Shown: positions 9,661-21,290 of the stretch, in pieces
How the letters are laid out: each line of letters opens with the position of its first letter
How positions within the stretch are numbered: position 1 is the first letter of the stretch
Source: Buxus sempervirens
Taxonomy: Eukaryota > Streptophyta > Magnoliopsida > Buxales > Buxaceae
Reading direction: 5' to 3'
DNA: 64,000 nucleotides
NCBI GenBank assembly: GCA_947561395.2
Contig: OX387185.1
Span: 22,387,866-22,451,865, forward strand
Made by a program: the position numbers and the translations under genes
Notes under the pieces: model-generated
What the model was told of the DNA's origin: nothing
The model's input: the letters and a program-made list of their open reading frames with translations, nothing else
Databases searched by the model: none

Positions 9661-12600
9661 ATACCCCCTGTGATTTTCATTTCTCTGTTATTCCAAGATC
9701 TATATGACTGGCCGGTTTGTTTACCTCTGTAATTGTTCCACTACACTCCTAATACTCCCAGGAGACTTCCCAACCATATTTGGATTTAATCTAAACACTT
9801 TTAAATAAACGATAAAATTCAATCTCCGAACTCTGTTCATGTCATTTCCAGAAAACCAGAAAACCAGAAAACCAGAAACTCATACATCATTTGAGATACA
9901 AAACATGCATCGAAATAAGCTCACGAAAACCTTAAACACAAAACCCAGTTGTAAATCAGTGCTACTCACCTGAATGCTGAATGCGCTTATTCCGGACTAT
10001 ATCAAAACCTCGGCCGATCACCACTCCGGCCACGCACGCGAATGAAGAATCTCTCCAAACAAAACTTCTTGAGCTGAGAGAGATAACCCACTGAAGTTAA
10101 ACTCCAAAATCCTTCCCTTAGCCCTTGCGATGCTTGTTCTTCACGAGCAGAGCCCTAATCGCCACTCCAGCCGAAATCGCTCAACTCTCCTGATACTCAG
10201 ACTAGCGAAAAAATGTTTCCGTAAGTATACGCGTATTTCGTTTAAACCCAAAACCCTAATTTCCCTTATTTGTACATTTAACATTTACCTTGCGAGATGT
10301 ATACGCCGCTCGATCAACCCTTTTAAACCCCTTGATCCTATGCATGCTCGCCCACCGGAAACACTACATGTTCCGCATCCACTTACGTTAAATAGCACAC
10401 AACTATACTTTAATAATAATAATGATAATAATACGATTTTTCAGAAAAATGGCTATATAACGCCTGTACATACGAGTATGGGCTAAGCCCTCAAACCACA
10501 AAATCACCTGATAAACACAGTTATATATATATGAATAAATAAATACACAAACAATAAAACTTACCAAAAATCAGGGTCTTACAAAAATCCTCAAACAACT
10601 AATATAGTTAACTATCGAAATCAATCATTAAGTCTAGTAAAATAAAAGGTCACTAATCTCTCATCTCTCTAATACATCAAACCCAAATAAAATAGAATAA
10701 TCTAATAAAGTAACTAAATCCATGACAATCCACAACCTCAGACCAAATCTGGGTAATAGTAATCCTCCGGTGAATAATCAGCTACCTCTCCCTGGAAATC
10801 AATACTATGATCCCCCTCTCGTGTATCAGCTGAAAAATAAAATAAAAGTAGGGTGAGATACGAATATCCTAGTAGGTAACACATGCATGTTTAAACAGTT
10901 CATATAAGTAAAATAACAGTTCATGCACGATTAAGCAATCTCAACTAAGAAGGCTCGTATAATCATTCGTATCGATCATGAATACAAAACAGTATAGTTA
11001 TAAACAGTTCTAAATATAATTTTCAGCAAGTTCCATTATAGGAATCCAATATCAGAATCAATAACATAATCCATACTTTGCTAGGATGCACTTAACAGTC
11101 ACATCTAACCAATACCAATTACACGCCTCCAGCATGTATGCAATAGTAATAGCAAGTGTTTATGATTTTAGCGTCATTGTAGGACTCACAAAGATAGATA
11201 AACCTTTTGAGATGACTCTCGACCAATCGCTATACCACCGTGCGTCTTAGGAGCAATGCTACTAATGATACTCAAGTCCCATGCAACGCAGCTTAGACAA
11301 AAGCTGTAGTCACTGACTTATTGCACACGTACCCATCAGAGTTGGCATGTACCACCAGCATGCAGCACCAGAATCAATACATGGAGATGGTCGCTTATCC
11401 ACATGTACAGGGAATCACCAGTGGCTCACCGGGGAGTCCCTCCAGACATAGGACCTTCCCAAACAAACCAACTTGCAAAGGAAATGTGCTCGCACAAGGG
11501 AGAAACTCAACCCAAATGACATATCCCTTAGCTATCTAGCCACAACTATGGATCCATAACCATCTATGCCCACTAGACTCCAAATATTCCCTAAAATATA
11601 ATATTTCTATAAGGGTTGGTGCCTAGCGGCATATAAAGGTTAAATCTGACATTTACTTCAATATTCGGGTTAACTGAGTTGAACTTATGATCTGAATTCT
11701 CTTTATGTAATTATTTGGTTTATAGTGTAATTGAGAGATATTCTAGTAATCAATTAATATTCAAGTTTTCCAAAAACTAGATTTCTCAATTGCGTTCAAA
11801 GTTTGGAAACTAATGTCCTAAATATCTCCTTAATTTATTTTTTTGTAAAAAATGAAAATTGAATAATTTATTTTGGTCTTAAAACATCTTAATTAATGAT
11901 TAAAATTGTCTAAAAATAGTTTGGAATTGAATCAGGGTTTGAAATTACGAAATTATGCATTTTCTGCACAGAGCGTCTAGGATCGCCCCGGCAGTCTAAG
12001 GTTAGCTGTAGTTGAAATTAGATCACCGATGATAAGTCATCTCGCAATCTCAGGCGGTCTCACAATTTATACTAGCGCCTAAGAGCGCCGAGGATCGCCG
12101 AGTACAGTCGAGGTTGGCGGTCCCTCAGAAACAGTGTAAAAGTGTGATTTTTTACATCCAAGATCATTCTAACATACATATAATATTGTTATCAAACTAA
12201 ATACATAAATATATCATACAAAAACATGCTTTGGAGATTAATCGAACGTAAATCCAAAAACAAGAAGAAAACTGTGTCACCTACATCTATTGATCGTTCC
12301 CTCTTCTTCTCTTCTAAGCAACAGTTTGCACAGACATAAGTCTCTCTCCAGATGGTGAAGAACACGAGACCAAAGTCCTTCTTTTCTCCTCTTTCTTCTT
12401 CTTCTTCGGTCGCTCACAGCTTGTCTCTTGCGGCCATAGAATACGTGCAAGTATTCTAAACGTATAGAATTAGGTTATTAAACTATTATATATACTCTCT
12501 GATCCCATGTAGCACACTTACAAATTTTCCTATACACACTGCCCAATCAGAACAACACTTAAAATATGAATCATACCTTGATAACTTATGATCGGACGGT

Positions 12601-13453
12601 CGGATCTGTGTCCAACTCTGGATCTCCACTAATTGTATCATCCCTTACATTAATAAAATATTTCCATCAATTAAAATTCCCAAAGATATTATTTATTAAT
12701 TTATTATATTATTTAAGGAAAATTCGGGGTTTTACAGTGCACGCCTCGGGACTATTTTGGAGTCACCACTGCCTGAGAGGTGCAGGTAGACACAAAGGGT
12801 GCCTATCCGGGCTTAATTTTTCTGGTCTGCGGCTTTTTTAGAGATTTGAGGTAAGTTCTCAGTTACGTCCAGGGAAGTCCGAAGACACCCTGGCCCGCCC
12901 CGTCGATCTGGCGGGTCATTCAGGTCTCCCTGGTTCAAGTCAACTTAGTCTCACCCGATTCCTAACCAGCATATAACTTATTTGGTCTGGTGGGGACCAT
13001 TGCAGGTGTAGGTCCCTTTTTATTTTATTTTTGTCTTTTCAGCCTTTTAGTGAAGTGAGTTGGGAACAGGCCCATGGATTGTCGGGTTGGGCTTGAGCCC
13101 AAGGTCCAATAGGATTATTGGGTAACCTTTTTTGGTTTGGGTTATTTTTTATTTAAAGATTTCAATTAAAATGTGCAAGTTAAATTGGATAAGGCTTTTA
13201 GAGGCCCAATGGGCTTGATCTTGGCCCAAGGACAATTAAGCAGATGGCCTGGGGTCCGTTTGTTGAAAACGGGCCTTAGTTGGACCAGACTGAAGGTGGG
13301 CCCACAAAGCCTTGATGGGCCTAGTTGGGCCCACAATCTCAAAATAGGCTTGGAACAATCCAAGAAGCCCAGTGGGTCGGGTCAAGTCCGAATGGGTCGG
13401 ATTGGGGTCCAACCGGGTATTAAAAAATTATTTTTTAAGTTATTTACGGATCT

Positions 13454-13558
13454 GACCGCATTTATAATGCGGTTTGGGCTAAACTGCAGATCCAATGCTG
13501 TTCAAGCATGACTGCATATGAAATGTGGTCAAGCCTGAACTGCACTGAGAGTGCGGTT
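13454..13558. repeat. Four 21-bp palindromes, word AACYGC/GCGGTT (LTR A)
   Basis: Units at 13454-13474, 13482-13502, 13510-13530 and 13538-13558. Each is a 6-bp arm, 9 bp, and a 6-bp arm (GACCGC/GCGGTT, AACTGC/GCTGTT, GACTGC/GTGGTC, AACTGC/GCGGTT). Each starts 28 bp after the previous one. Confidence 0.8.
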
Positions 13559-14394
13559 CTGGCCCGATTTTATGATTTTGCCGCAAAACCGGCGGGGATC
13601 AGTTCGTCGGTTCTCCGGGGGTGTGCGCCAGCTCCTGTTGGGCTTCTCCGGCACTTTTGCTGTGATGGAATTCCTTCATTTGGCTTCAAATGTCTTCTTT
13701 TCTTTGGTGTCTCGTAGAAAGAAAAGCTCCCAACTCGTCTGCACTTTGTTTAAGCCCTTTGCAAACATGAGGTGCTAATTAAGAAGGGAACAAGGGGGGA
13801 AGAGTTAAGGGATACATCACATATCTAAAGGACGGCATACCCTCCTAAAGGAAAATGTTAACGGAAACCATTGGACTGTATTTATTCAAATGAGACTCCT
13901 TTAACATTCCATGAATGTAACTCTCCTCCCATGCTTTAAGTGGGGTCTCCCCCTTTCCAAGGGGAACCCAAGATCATGCATGATACAAGTAAATGGTGAA
14001 AAGCCAAAAGCAATATCAAGAATGTAAGAAACTTAGCAAAAACACTTGAATCTAAAGTATGTTGAATACAATTTTACCGGGAGCATCACCTCACTATTAC
14101 CTTTTGGTTCTGATGAGTAGTGGTTCCTTGGGAAATTTCGACAGCGCTTCTGCGTCCTCTTTCAATTCCGAAAAAGACCTCCTCCAACTTCTAGAAGGGG
14201 TGTTGGATTGGTTGTCAAGGGAGCTTGACAATGAAAGGGAATGGAAGGGATGCTGCAAGGGGCAAAATATGAAAAAGTTTGAATTTGAAAATAATAGAGG
14301 GATTTTTGGCAGGGTGCTGGACATGGGAGAAAGCAAGGGAAGAGAGTGAGGGACCAGCCTTGCTTCTTCTTGGAGCATCCCTCCCCCTCCCCTT

Positions 14395-14402
14395 TTATAG
14401 GG
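14395..14402 (-). promoter_or_regulatory. Probable TATA box of LTR A
   Basis: The minus strand reads CTATAAAAGGGG just after a pyrimidine-rich stretch. It matches the position of CTATAAAAGGG in LTR B and CTATAAATAG in LTR 1 and LTR 2. Confidence 0.4.
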
Positions 14403-15450
14403 GAGGTTGCTTAATGGCTAAGAAAGACCATTTTTTAATTATTTTTATCAAAAGTGACTTTTTTATTGTTATTTTTTACTTATGACTTATTACTTTTTAC
14501 TTAATGGTTAAGAAAGACTCTTTTGTTATTATTTTTTACTTAGGGGTTAAGAGAGACCTTTTTTATTATTATTTTTGTTTACTTAAGGGTTAAGAAAGGG
14601 TGACATCCATGTGGCGTAGTTTGCCACATGGGCAGTTTATTTTTGACCTAGGGCTGATCATAACTCTCTCATTTGAGCTCCGATTCTGGCAAACGCAATT
14701 GCGTTGGAATCGGGTCGGCATCCTGTAAAATCCCAGATTTTAGTAACTAGACTAATTGGTTAATAATATGCAGGAGATGAAATTTTGGTTCAACCCGGAG
14801 GAGTTCAAGATGAACCAGATATGATAGGAGAGCCTCTATAAGGTGAGCTCCTAATTATTGATCAAATATAATTTTAATATATTAGTTATTGTGCAATCAT
14901 ATTATATTAGTATGAATAAAATAAGAAATAAACAAGGAGAATACAAGGGATTGGTCAAACCCAAGGATAGTGGGTTGACCTAAGGAATTGAATTGATTTA
15001 AGAATTAGAAGGGTTTAAAGGTTTAGTTGTAATTTGGTTAAAAACGTTGATTTTTGGGTATATAATTTTTCTAGACCAATCCACGAGGAGTTTTCGGCTC
15101 AAATTCTGGTTATATTCTAGTTAGGGGTAAGCAAATCTTCTAGAATTTTATGGGTTTTTAAATCATCTAGGTACCAAATTCAAAACGGGATTTTTGATAA
15201 AAATCAGGAAAACTGGAATTTTAGGCATAAACTGAAAAGTTGACTTTTTATTGGTTGGGAATTGGGCCTTTGGAGTATTTTTATTGGCTCCAAATGGGGG
15301 GTAAAACCTTATTTACATGTAAAGACTTAAGAAAATGGAGCAATAAATACACAAGACATTTACTTAGATGTCTTTCAGGTAAATAAGGGTGCTGTGTAGG
15401 AGGCTCAGGTTATTTGGAAAAGGGATGGAGAAGAAAAGGGGATGAAAAAG

Positions 15451-16278
15451 TGTCAAAATTACATTATCTGGCTAGAGCGCCTAGGATCGCCTGGGCGGTC
15501 AAAGGTTGGTGGTAGTTGAATTTAGATTGCCGACGATAAGTCGTCTCGCAATCTCGGGCAGTCTCAAGTTTTACACTAGCGCTTAAGAGTGCCGAGGATT
15601 GCCGAGCACAGTCGAGGTCGACGGTCACTCAAAAATGTTCAAAAACAATTTAAAAATGTGATTTTTCACGTGCAAGATCATTCTAACATACATATAACAT
15701 TGTTATCAAACTAAATACATGAATATATCATATAAAAACATGCTTTGGAGTTTAATCAATCGTAAATCCAAAAACAAACAGAAAACGGTGTCACCTACCT
15801 CTTATCGTGCGTTCTTCCTCTTCTTCCTCTAACTAGCAACACTCCACACCTCTTCAAGGATGCAAATCAACTCTGGGACGAAGAGAGACTCAAGAACAGT
15901 GGCCTCTCTTCCTCTTTCTTCTTCTTCGGTCGCTCTCGGTCGTGGTTTCTCTCTTGCGGCTAATGAGTGTAAAACAATATACGAAATAGGTATGACCACC
16001 GTATGTGCTAAGGTTAATACTATACCCATTTATATACATACGATCTCACACAAAACACATGCATTAAACACCACATACTCACCCAATTAAAATACATTAG
16101 CTTTAAAATATTAATCTTACCACAATAGCTCGCAATTAGACGCTCCGATATGCGCCTAACTCCTGATCTCCACTAATAACGATATTCTCTACAATAATAA
16201 ATTATTTCCATCCATAATAATCCTCAAGAATATTAATTATTATTTTATTTTCATATTTGGGAAATTCGGGGTTCTACA
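15451..16278 (-). mobile_element. Inverted truncated copy of the unit a type within unit c
   Basis: Matches 11,950-12,736 of unit a throughout, including the GAGCGCCTAGGATCGCC words, the CATTCTAACATACATATAA block, the leader with CTCTTCTTC and the end AATTCGGGGTTCTACA. The left part of the unit is missing, so it is a truncated copy and not a complete LTR. The left breakpoint is approximate. Confidence 0.7.
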
Positions 16279-17427
16279 AGTAGTCTCTTGACATTTACAT
16301 AAAATCTAAATTCGTGTTTAGACGATATTCATGGTTATTCAATGTTTGTTGCGTTGATTTCGTTATTTATGATGTTTTATGTGTTGGGAATTGTTCTAGC
16401 ATGTGTATAATGTATTTTTGAATGATTTAGAATGGTTTTGATGCATTGAATATTGAGTTGTGGAATTTTTATTGAATTTCGCAAAGTTACGGATTTTTCA
16501 CGTATCGGACCGCCTGAGTAGTCGCTCGAGCGATCTATGTATACAGTTGAAACCCGAGAGCAATTTTACCCAAATTGAACTACTGCTAGAACAGTTGCTC
16601 AAGCGACCTACCCTGAAATAACCTGTTTTGTAAGGGCAATCGAGCGCCCTTGGCCGCTCGAGCGACCTGTCTGTCAGATTTTAGAAAGCTTGACTTTTCA
16701 ACCTAGTTTTCACTAAGGAAGTGGTTTTATTCAATTTTAGCCTACGTACCATTAAGATTGGGGTATTTGGGAAGTGTTTGCATTGGCGGATGTTTTGAAT
16801 TCAATTTTATAAAGATTTTGGGTAGGTGTTTCTAAAGAAGCACCTTTACTTGATTTTATTGTTCCGGAAGATTTTACTTTTAACCAAGGTTGGTTTTGTG
16901 AGTTCATACACCTGTATTTGGGTGATATGAAGGTATTGTGTGCATCGATGAAGTCGATATACATTCGGGACATATTGGCCCGTTGAAACCTGGTGTTTTG
17001 GACATATGACTTCGTACATTCTGTTTTGGTTTTGGGTCACTGGTGTGACAAGGCATGGTGCCTTTTTTATTATTTCCCGCATGGGCGGATTTGGTTACAG
17101 ATATGGTTCTGTACTTTGGTGGGTCTTATTGAGAATTATGTCCATTACCCTGGTTGGTTTTCTCACTGTTGAGTGGGCTTAGCAGTTATATGGATCCATA
17201 GAATAGCTAGTAAGTGAAATTTGTATTAGAGGGGTTTGAATTCTGTGTTTGAGGCATTCCATCATCTCAAGGATGGTACCGCTCCTGGATTGGTTGGTCG
17301 CTATGTTACCCACTCCTGGATTGGTTGGGCCGTACATGTTAACTCATGGTTGGGTTCTTCCGTTGGTGTTGAATAGCTAGACTGCAGGGCGGCTGGTCCA
17401 TCGTAATTCGGTTAGGTAGCTGGTGAC

Positions 17428-18994
17428 TGTCGTACACAACCAAAAATAAACCACTACTTAAAAATATGCATATAGCAAGGTGAGTAAGGATCGTTCCACT
17501 GAGAGTTTCTATCTCTTTTTATGCTTTAGAAAACAGAATTAAGAGGGGGGTTTTGTCACAATGAGATCAGAAAATAACAGATTACTAAAAAGACTTTAAT
17601 AAATCAATCAAGAAAACAAACCTTGGTCTAAGTTAACATCCACCATCGGAATATCAAAGCTGATCATAGATGCTAGAATATATCAATTCACACATTGAAC
17701 ATTCACCCTTGGAAATACTTTCCAAACTCTTTCAATTATAGTTAATCAGAAAACAAGCGATCTAATTAACCTTAACTACTAAACAACCTCACACAAGCGG
17801 TAAAGATTTAATCCAGCAGCAGCTTTAGGGACTAGAAAGATTGATGAATCTAAACAATACAATCACAAGCGGCTGTATTTAATCTAGCAGAAAATTCTTC
17901 CTAAAGTCTAACAATTCTTGACGCAGCAAATCATTAAACCTCAGTTGCTTTACAGATTAGAGGGATCAAACAATTACGGATTTGATATCTAGCCTAGCAA
18001 TAAATTGCAACGAATAATGAACTAGTAGGCCTCCTAGCAATTAGACGGGACAATCATGAGAATAAACATAGAAGAATATTCAATGCTCAAGTATAAAACT
18101 GAACAATTAAAACATTAAGATCTCACAGCTTTATTAATTCCGAGGTTTCAGCCTCCTTTGACCAAGAATAAAAGTTTAGCCACACATGGCCATGGATCAC
18201 AAACTCAGAAGATAAATAGAAGAAGAAAGGAAGAAGAGGAAGAGAAAGAGGACGTCCAGAACTCAGAAAAGCTCCCTAGCCAAAAAACCTCCTTCCTTCA
18301 CATTTCAACTCCTCCTTTATAGAAATCACATAAACTTGCCCAAAATTCCCTTGAAAAGAAAATAGGAACTTTCCTTCCAAGACTCCTTGGAAGAGAGAAC
18401 TTCCTTTCCTTGTATATCCACGACCTAGAAGTCCAAAAACGACATAATCTTTTTAATTAGAAACCCCTTAAAGTCCTCCTAAAAACTAGAAGAAGATCTC
18501 TACAAAAAAGGAAACAAATCCGCAAAGTTCGGAATTTTATAATAGGTTTTAATACTTGATCGTTCGAACGTTCATCGAACGCGGGTTGAACGTTCAAGTC
18601 AAAAAGTTGTTTCCTCTTCTCTTGTTCGAACGTTCATCGAACGGCCAGTGAACGCTGCTCACAATTTCTCTATTTTTCACCAACGTTCGAACGTCAATCG
18701 AACTTTCAGCGAACGCTGCTCTCGGGTTTTTTGCAGAACACCAACGTTCGAACGTCAATCGAACGGCCAGCGAACGTTGATCATATCTTCTACAATTTGA
18801 CTCCGATTGTTACACCGTTTGAACCGTGACTTCTATAATCACCAAGAGTATCTCAGTTTAGCTTCATTTTGCCCACATGCTACCAATTGTAACCTAAATC
18901 AAAATATGAGCATAATCAGTATATTTAGGCACACAAATAAATTCAAAAGGTTAAATATTAGTAGAGAAAAATATAACAAAATAAGTTCTTATCA
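17428..18994. mobile_element. Non-coding TG-CA element, 1,567 bp, unclassified
   Basis: Begins TGTCGTACACAACC and ends AAGTTCTTATCA inside unit c. The flanks GTGAC and GTAGC are similar but not identical, so the target duplication is doubtful. No protein motif is seen. Near the start is a GTGAGTAAGGATCGTTCC block that I associate with LTR ends of plant retroelements, and near the right end is the CGTTCG/CGAACG palindrome cluster. It is most likely a solo LTR or a non-autonomous LTR element. Confidence 0.55.
18561..18765. repeat. Four 21-bp palindromes, word CGTTCG/CGAACG
   Basis: Units at 18561-18581, 18623-18643, 18684-18704 and 18745-18765, spaced about 61 bp. Each has a 6-bp arm, nine bases (AACGTTCAT or AACGTCAAT) and a 6-bp arm. 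The spacing between units differs from LTR A but the unit geometry is identical. Confidence 0.85.
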
Positions 18995-20064
18995 GTAGCA
19001 TACTGGCACATGTCTACTTTCTTTATCTGGTATACTATTTCACGAGTCCCATGAGGTGGACAAATTGTATTTCATTGTTGTCTTGATTCTTATTGTGGTT
19101 ATTCGGATTAAGCGTTACATATCTTATTGTGGTCAACTATTTGCATGACTGCTTACTGAGATAGTGTTTCTCACATTATTGTTTTAACGGTTTTGTTTTC
19201 AGATATTCTTGGAGAGGATGTTGCTGGGGTAGAGACATCGGGAGAATACTGTGATTACCAGGAAGAAGATTATTTCCTCCTTGTGTAGGACATAGAGAGA
19301 CCTTTAGATTTATGTTCTTAGGGATTATTTTCAGTATTTATATCAAGGAGTTTGATGTCTTTTGAAAGGATGATTGGTATCTTCAATCCACACCTTGGTG
19401 GATGTTATTTATGTTTATTTAGTTGAACTCTTTCTAGACTTCATTGATGAAAAATAAAAGGATTATTTTAGTAGTTTAATTCCGCGCTTTTGAAAGATGA
19501 TTTTATTTCCGCACTCTGATATAATAAATGAAGTTGTTTAAGTCTAGAATAGTGTTTTGGGCCATTTTCCCTAACGAACCAGATTTGGGTTTAGGCGTTT
19601 AAATAAACCTGGATCCGGGGTGTTACACATCCTCTATCCACTGAGCTAGAGTTTAGCAGCAAATTCGGGTTTTTTAGCAGAAGTGCCGAGTCGCGTCCCG
19701 GAGCCAATTTTGCTCATATCTCCTTATCCGGGACTCCGATTCTAGTAAACTCAGTTTCGTTGGAATCGTGTCGAGATACTCTTTCTGCTAGTATCAAATT
19801 GGGCAGCTGATCTGGGGTTTAGCAGAAAGTCAATTTATTCTTTTCTCAGATTTGACCAGTTCATAACTTTTTTATTCGGACTCCGATTTGAGCAAACTCA
19901 ATGTCGTTAGATTCATGTCAGAATCTCCTACCCAATGGGAAGAAGTATGGTAGTCAGTTTGCACTAGATCAAAAAGTCAATTTTTGGCCCCCTCGGGGTT
20001 TGACTTTTTTCGTTAAAATTTTTATTTTTTGCATTTTTGGAGGTGCAAAAATCAGGTGCTAACA

Positions 20065-21290
20065 GCGCCATGGATCCAAATGATAAAATACAAACCCGAA
20101 GTGCTAGTTTTATGGGTCAAAACAATAATAAAAATCCAGAATTTAATCAATTATTTATATAGGATTACGCCAGAAATTTTAAACAACTATTCCACTACAT
20201 CAATAATAGTGGGGAAGCCTTCGAACTAACATTCAACTCTACTACATCAGATTTGGATATTAATGGGTAACTAATTACTCTCAACTCTCCATCATAATAT
20301 TAATCTTGAAAGAAACCTAACAACTTCTTCTACCAAAAAATAAAGAAAATAAACCAAGAAACAATAAAATGATCCTCTAAATCGTCTGTTGTACCCTCGG
20401 TAGTATCTACCCCAATTGGCTCGTTCTTTCCATGAATATCTAAAAACAAAACATTGAAAACAACAGAATGAGATATGAAATCCCAGAAATAGTAACCTAC
20501 ATGATGAAAAATAGTCCACATATTTCCAAAAATCCTTTTCATGAGATGTAAACGGTAAATCCAAAATACCAATTAACTAAAACATAATATAAAATTAAAA
20601 TCCACAAGTTTTCAATATAAAAACCAATAATTATTACCAATACAATCCACACATCAAACCAAACAATTTTGATATCATAGGACTCATGAAATATGACAAC
20701 TTTGAGAGGTTAAACGTAGCCCCCAATCGCCACCTCACGTCTTATGTCTAATGTTGGCCTACTCTAGGTTTTCGGACATTGCTTTACACAGCGGAGCACC
20801 CACTAATCATAGATGGGTTGGCGAGTATAATCTAAACAAAGAACAACTACAACATATCCCAAAGACCTCACCCTCATGGTGAAAAATAAATGGCTACAGT
20901 TTGTTTCCCTTGAAACCGCCTCTTCAATCATGGGGGTGACGCATAAAAGGAACTAAGTTTAATTCAAATAAAATAGACAAACTTCATTATCTAGCTAAAA
21001 TATGTATCCATAACAAGCTAAGCTCGTTAGATACAAACTGCAACCAGAAACTATATTATATAATCAAAACCAATATCACTAGTATAGTGCCATCATGACT
21101 TAGGTTACTCCATCATGAAGAAATCAAATAATCATTGCCCTCAAAGTAAAATTACTTCCTCATGGCGAATAACAAAATACAACTATCCTCACGGCAGATA
21201 TAACTCCCTTATGAAGATTAAAACAGATACATTGCCATCATTGTAAAATACTCCATCACGGAGATAAACCACTTAATCCAGATATATTCC
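20065..21290 (-). mobile_element. Solo LTR unit d, partial
   Basis: Starts GCGCCATGGATCC and CCCGAAGTGCTAG, matching the start of the inverted family members but without TGTAA, directly at the end of LTR A. It holds the acceptor-like TCTAAAAACAAAAC and the GAGATATGAAATC block (20,440-20,490) and a short CTCATGG-type repeat. It gives way near 21,290 to another copy, so it lacks the promoter half. The right limit is approximate. Confidence 0.55.

Larger units (their letters stand above)
8061..10583 (-). mobile_element. Solo LTR unit b, nested in unit a (TSD AAAAT)
   Basis: Bounded by TGTAACGCCCCGGATCC at 8061 and CAGGGTCTTACA ending at 10583, with a perfect 5-bp target duplication AAAAT at 8056-8060 and 10584-10588. 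Its length is 2,523 bp. Read on the minus strand it holds a putative splice donor CAG/GTGAGTAGC (about 9970) and an acceptor TTTGTTTTTCAG (about 8386). A 10-11-bp GC-rich tandem lies at 9410-9660 and the GCCTACTCAGGGTTT repeat at 8665-8800. No retroelement protein motif is seen inside; the open frames at 8633-8848 and 10130-10486 are repeat-driven. Confidence 0.9.
7842..12736 (-). mobile_element. Solo LTR unit a (TGTAAAACCCC family), split by unit b
   Basis: On the plus strand it starts TGTAACGCCTCGAACCC (7842) and ends AATTCGGGGTTTTACA (12736), the inverted ends of the family. Its own sequence is 7842-8060 plus 10589-12736, about 2.37 kb. The flanks GTGCG and GTGCA differ by one base and look like a decayed 5-bp duplication. 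It contains the family's conserved block CATGCATGTG-TAC-GATATTCGTATCTCA (minus strand, about 10,890-10,830) and a GC-rich word cluster at 11,968-12,115. The segment at 11,320-11,470 is nearly the reverse complement of 47,320-47,460 in unit l. No internal retroelement genes are present, so it is a solo LTR or a non-coding element. Confidence 0.75.
14724..19627 (+). mobile_element. Solo LTR unit c, interrupted (TSD CATCC)
   Basis: Starts TGTAAAATCCCAGATTTTAG and ends GGATCCGGGGTGTTACA, flanked by perfect CATCC duplications (14719-14723 and 19628-19632). It therefore inserted into LTR A. Inside are an inverted fragment of the same family (15451-16278) and an unrelated TG-CA element (17428-18994). 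Its own parts show CGCTCGAGCG words at 16505-16680, the conserved block near 19,140-19,180, and the acceptor-like TTTTGTTTTCAG at 19190-19201. No coding capacity. Confidence 0.85.
7786..20064 (-). mobile_element. Tat-type LTR 'A', split by nested insertions
   Basis: An old LTR fragment occupies 7786-7841, 12737-14723 and 19628-20064; the rest is inserted sequence. Its pieces share blocks with the Tat LTRs further right: a GGAGTCACCACTG block (compare GAGTCGCCACC in LTR 1 and LTR 2), the CTCCGATT-GCAAACTCA module (14682, 19735, 19890), and an end in GGTGCTAACA like GGTGCTTACA of LTR B. A TATA-like CTATAAAAGGGG reads on the minus strand near 14395-14402, so I orient it minus. No primer site or coding region is attached. 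The left limit is approximate because it meets the LINE fragment. Confidence 0.6.

Noticed and set aside
13166..13511. Overlapping open frames on both strands in a GGGCC-rich block
   Set aside because: They fall in LTR A and owe their length to GC-rich composition; the homologous block in LTR B encodes different, unrelated frames.
19628..19652. The reverse complement resembles a tRNA D-arm (TAGCTCAGTGGATAGAGG)
   Set aside because: No matching anticodon or T-arm follows, and the sequence lines up with ordinary LTR A/B sequence at 36,830.
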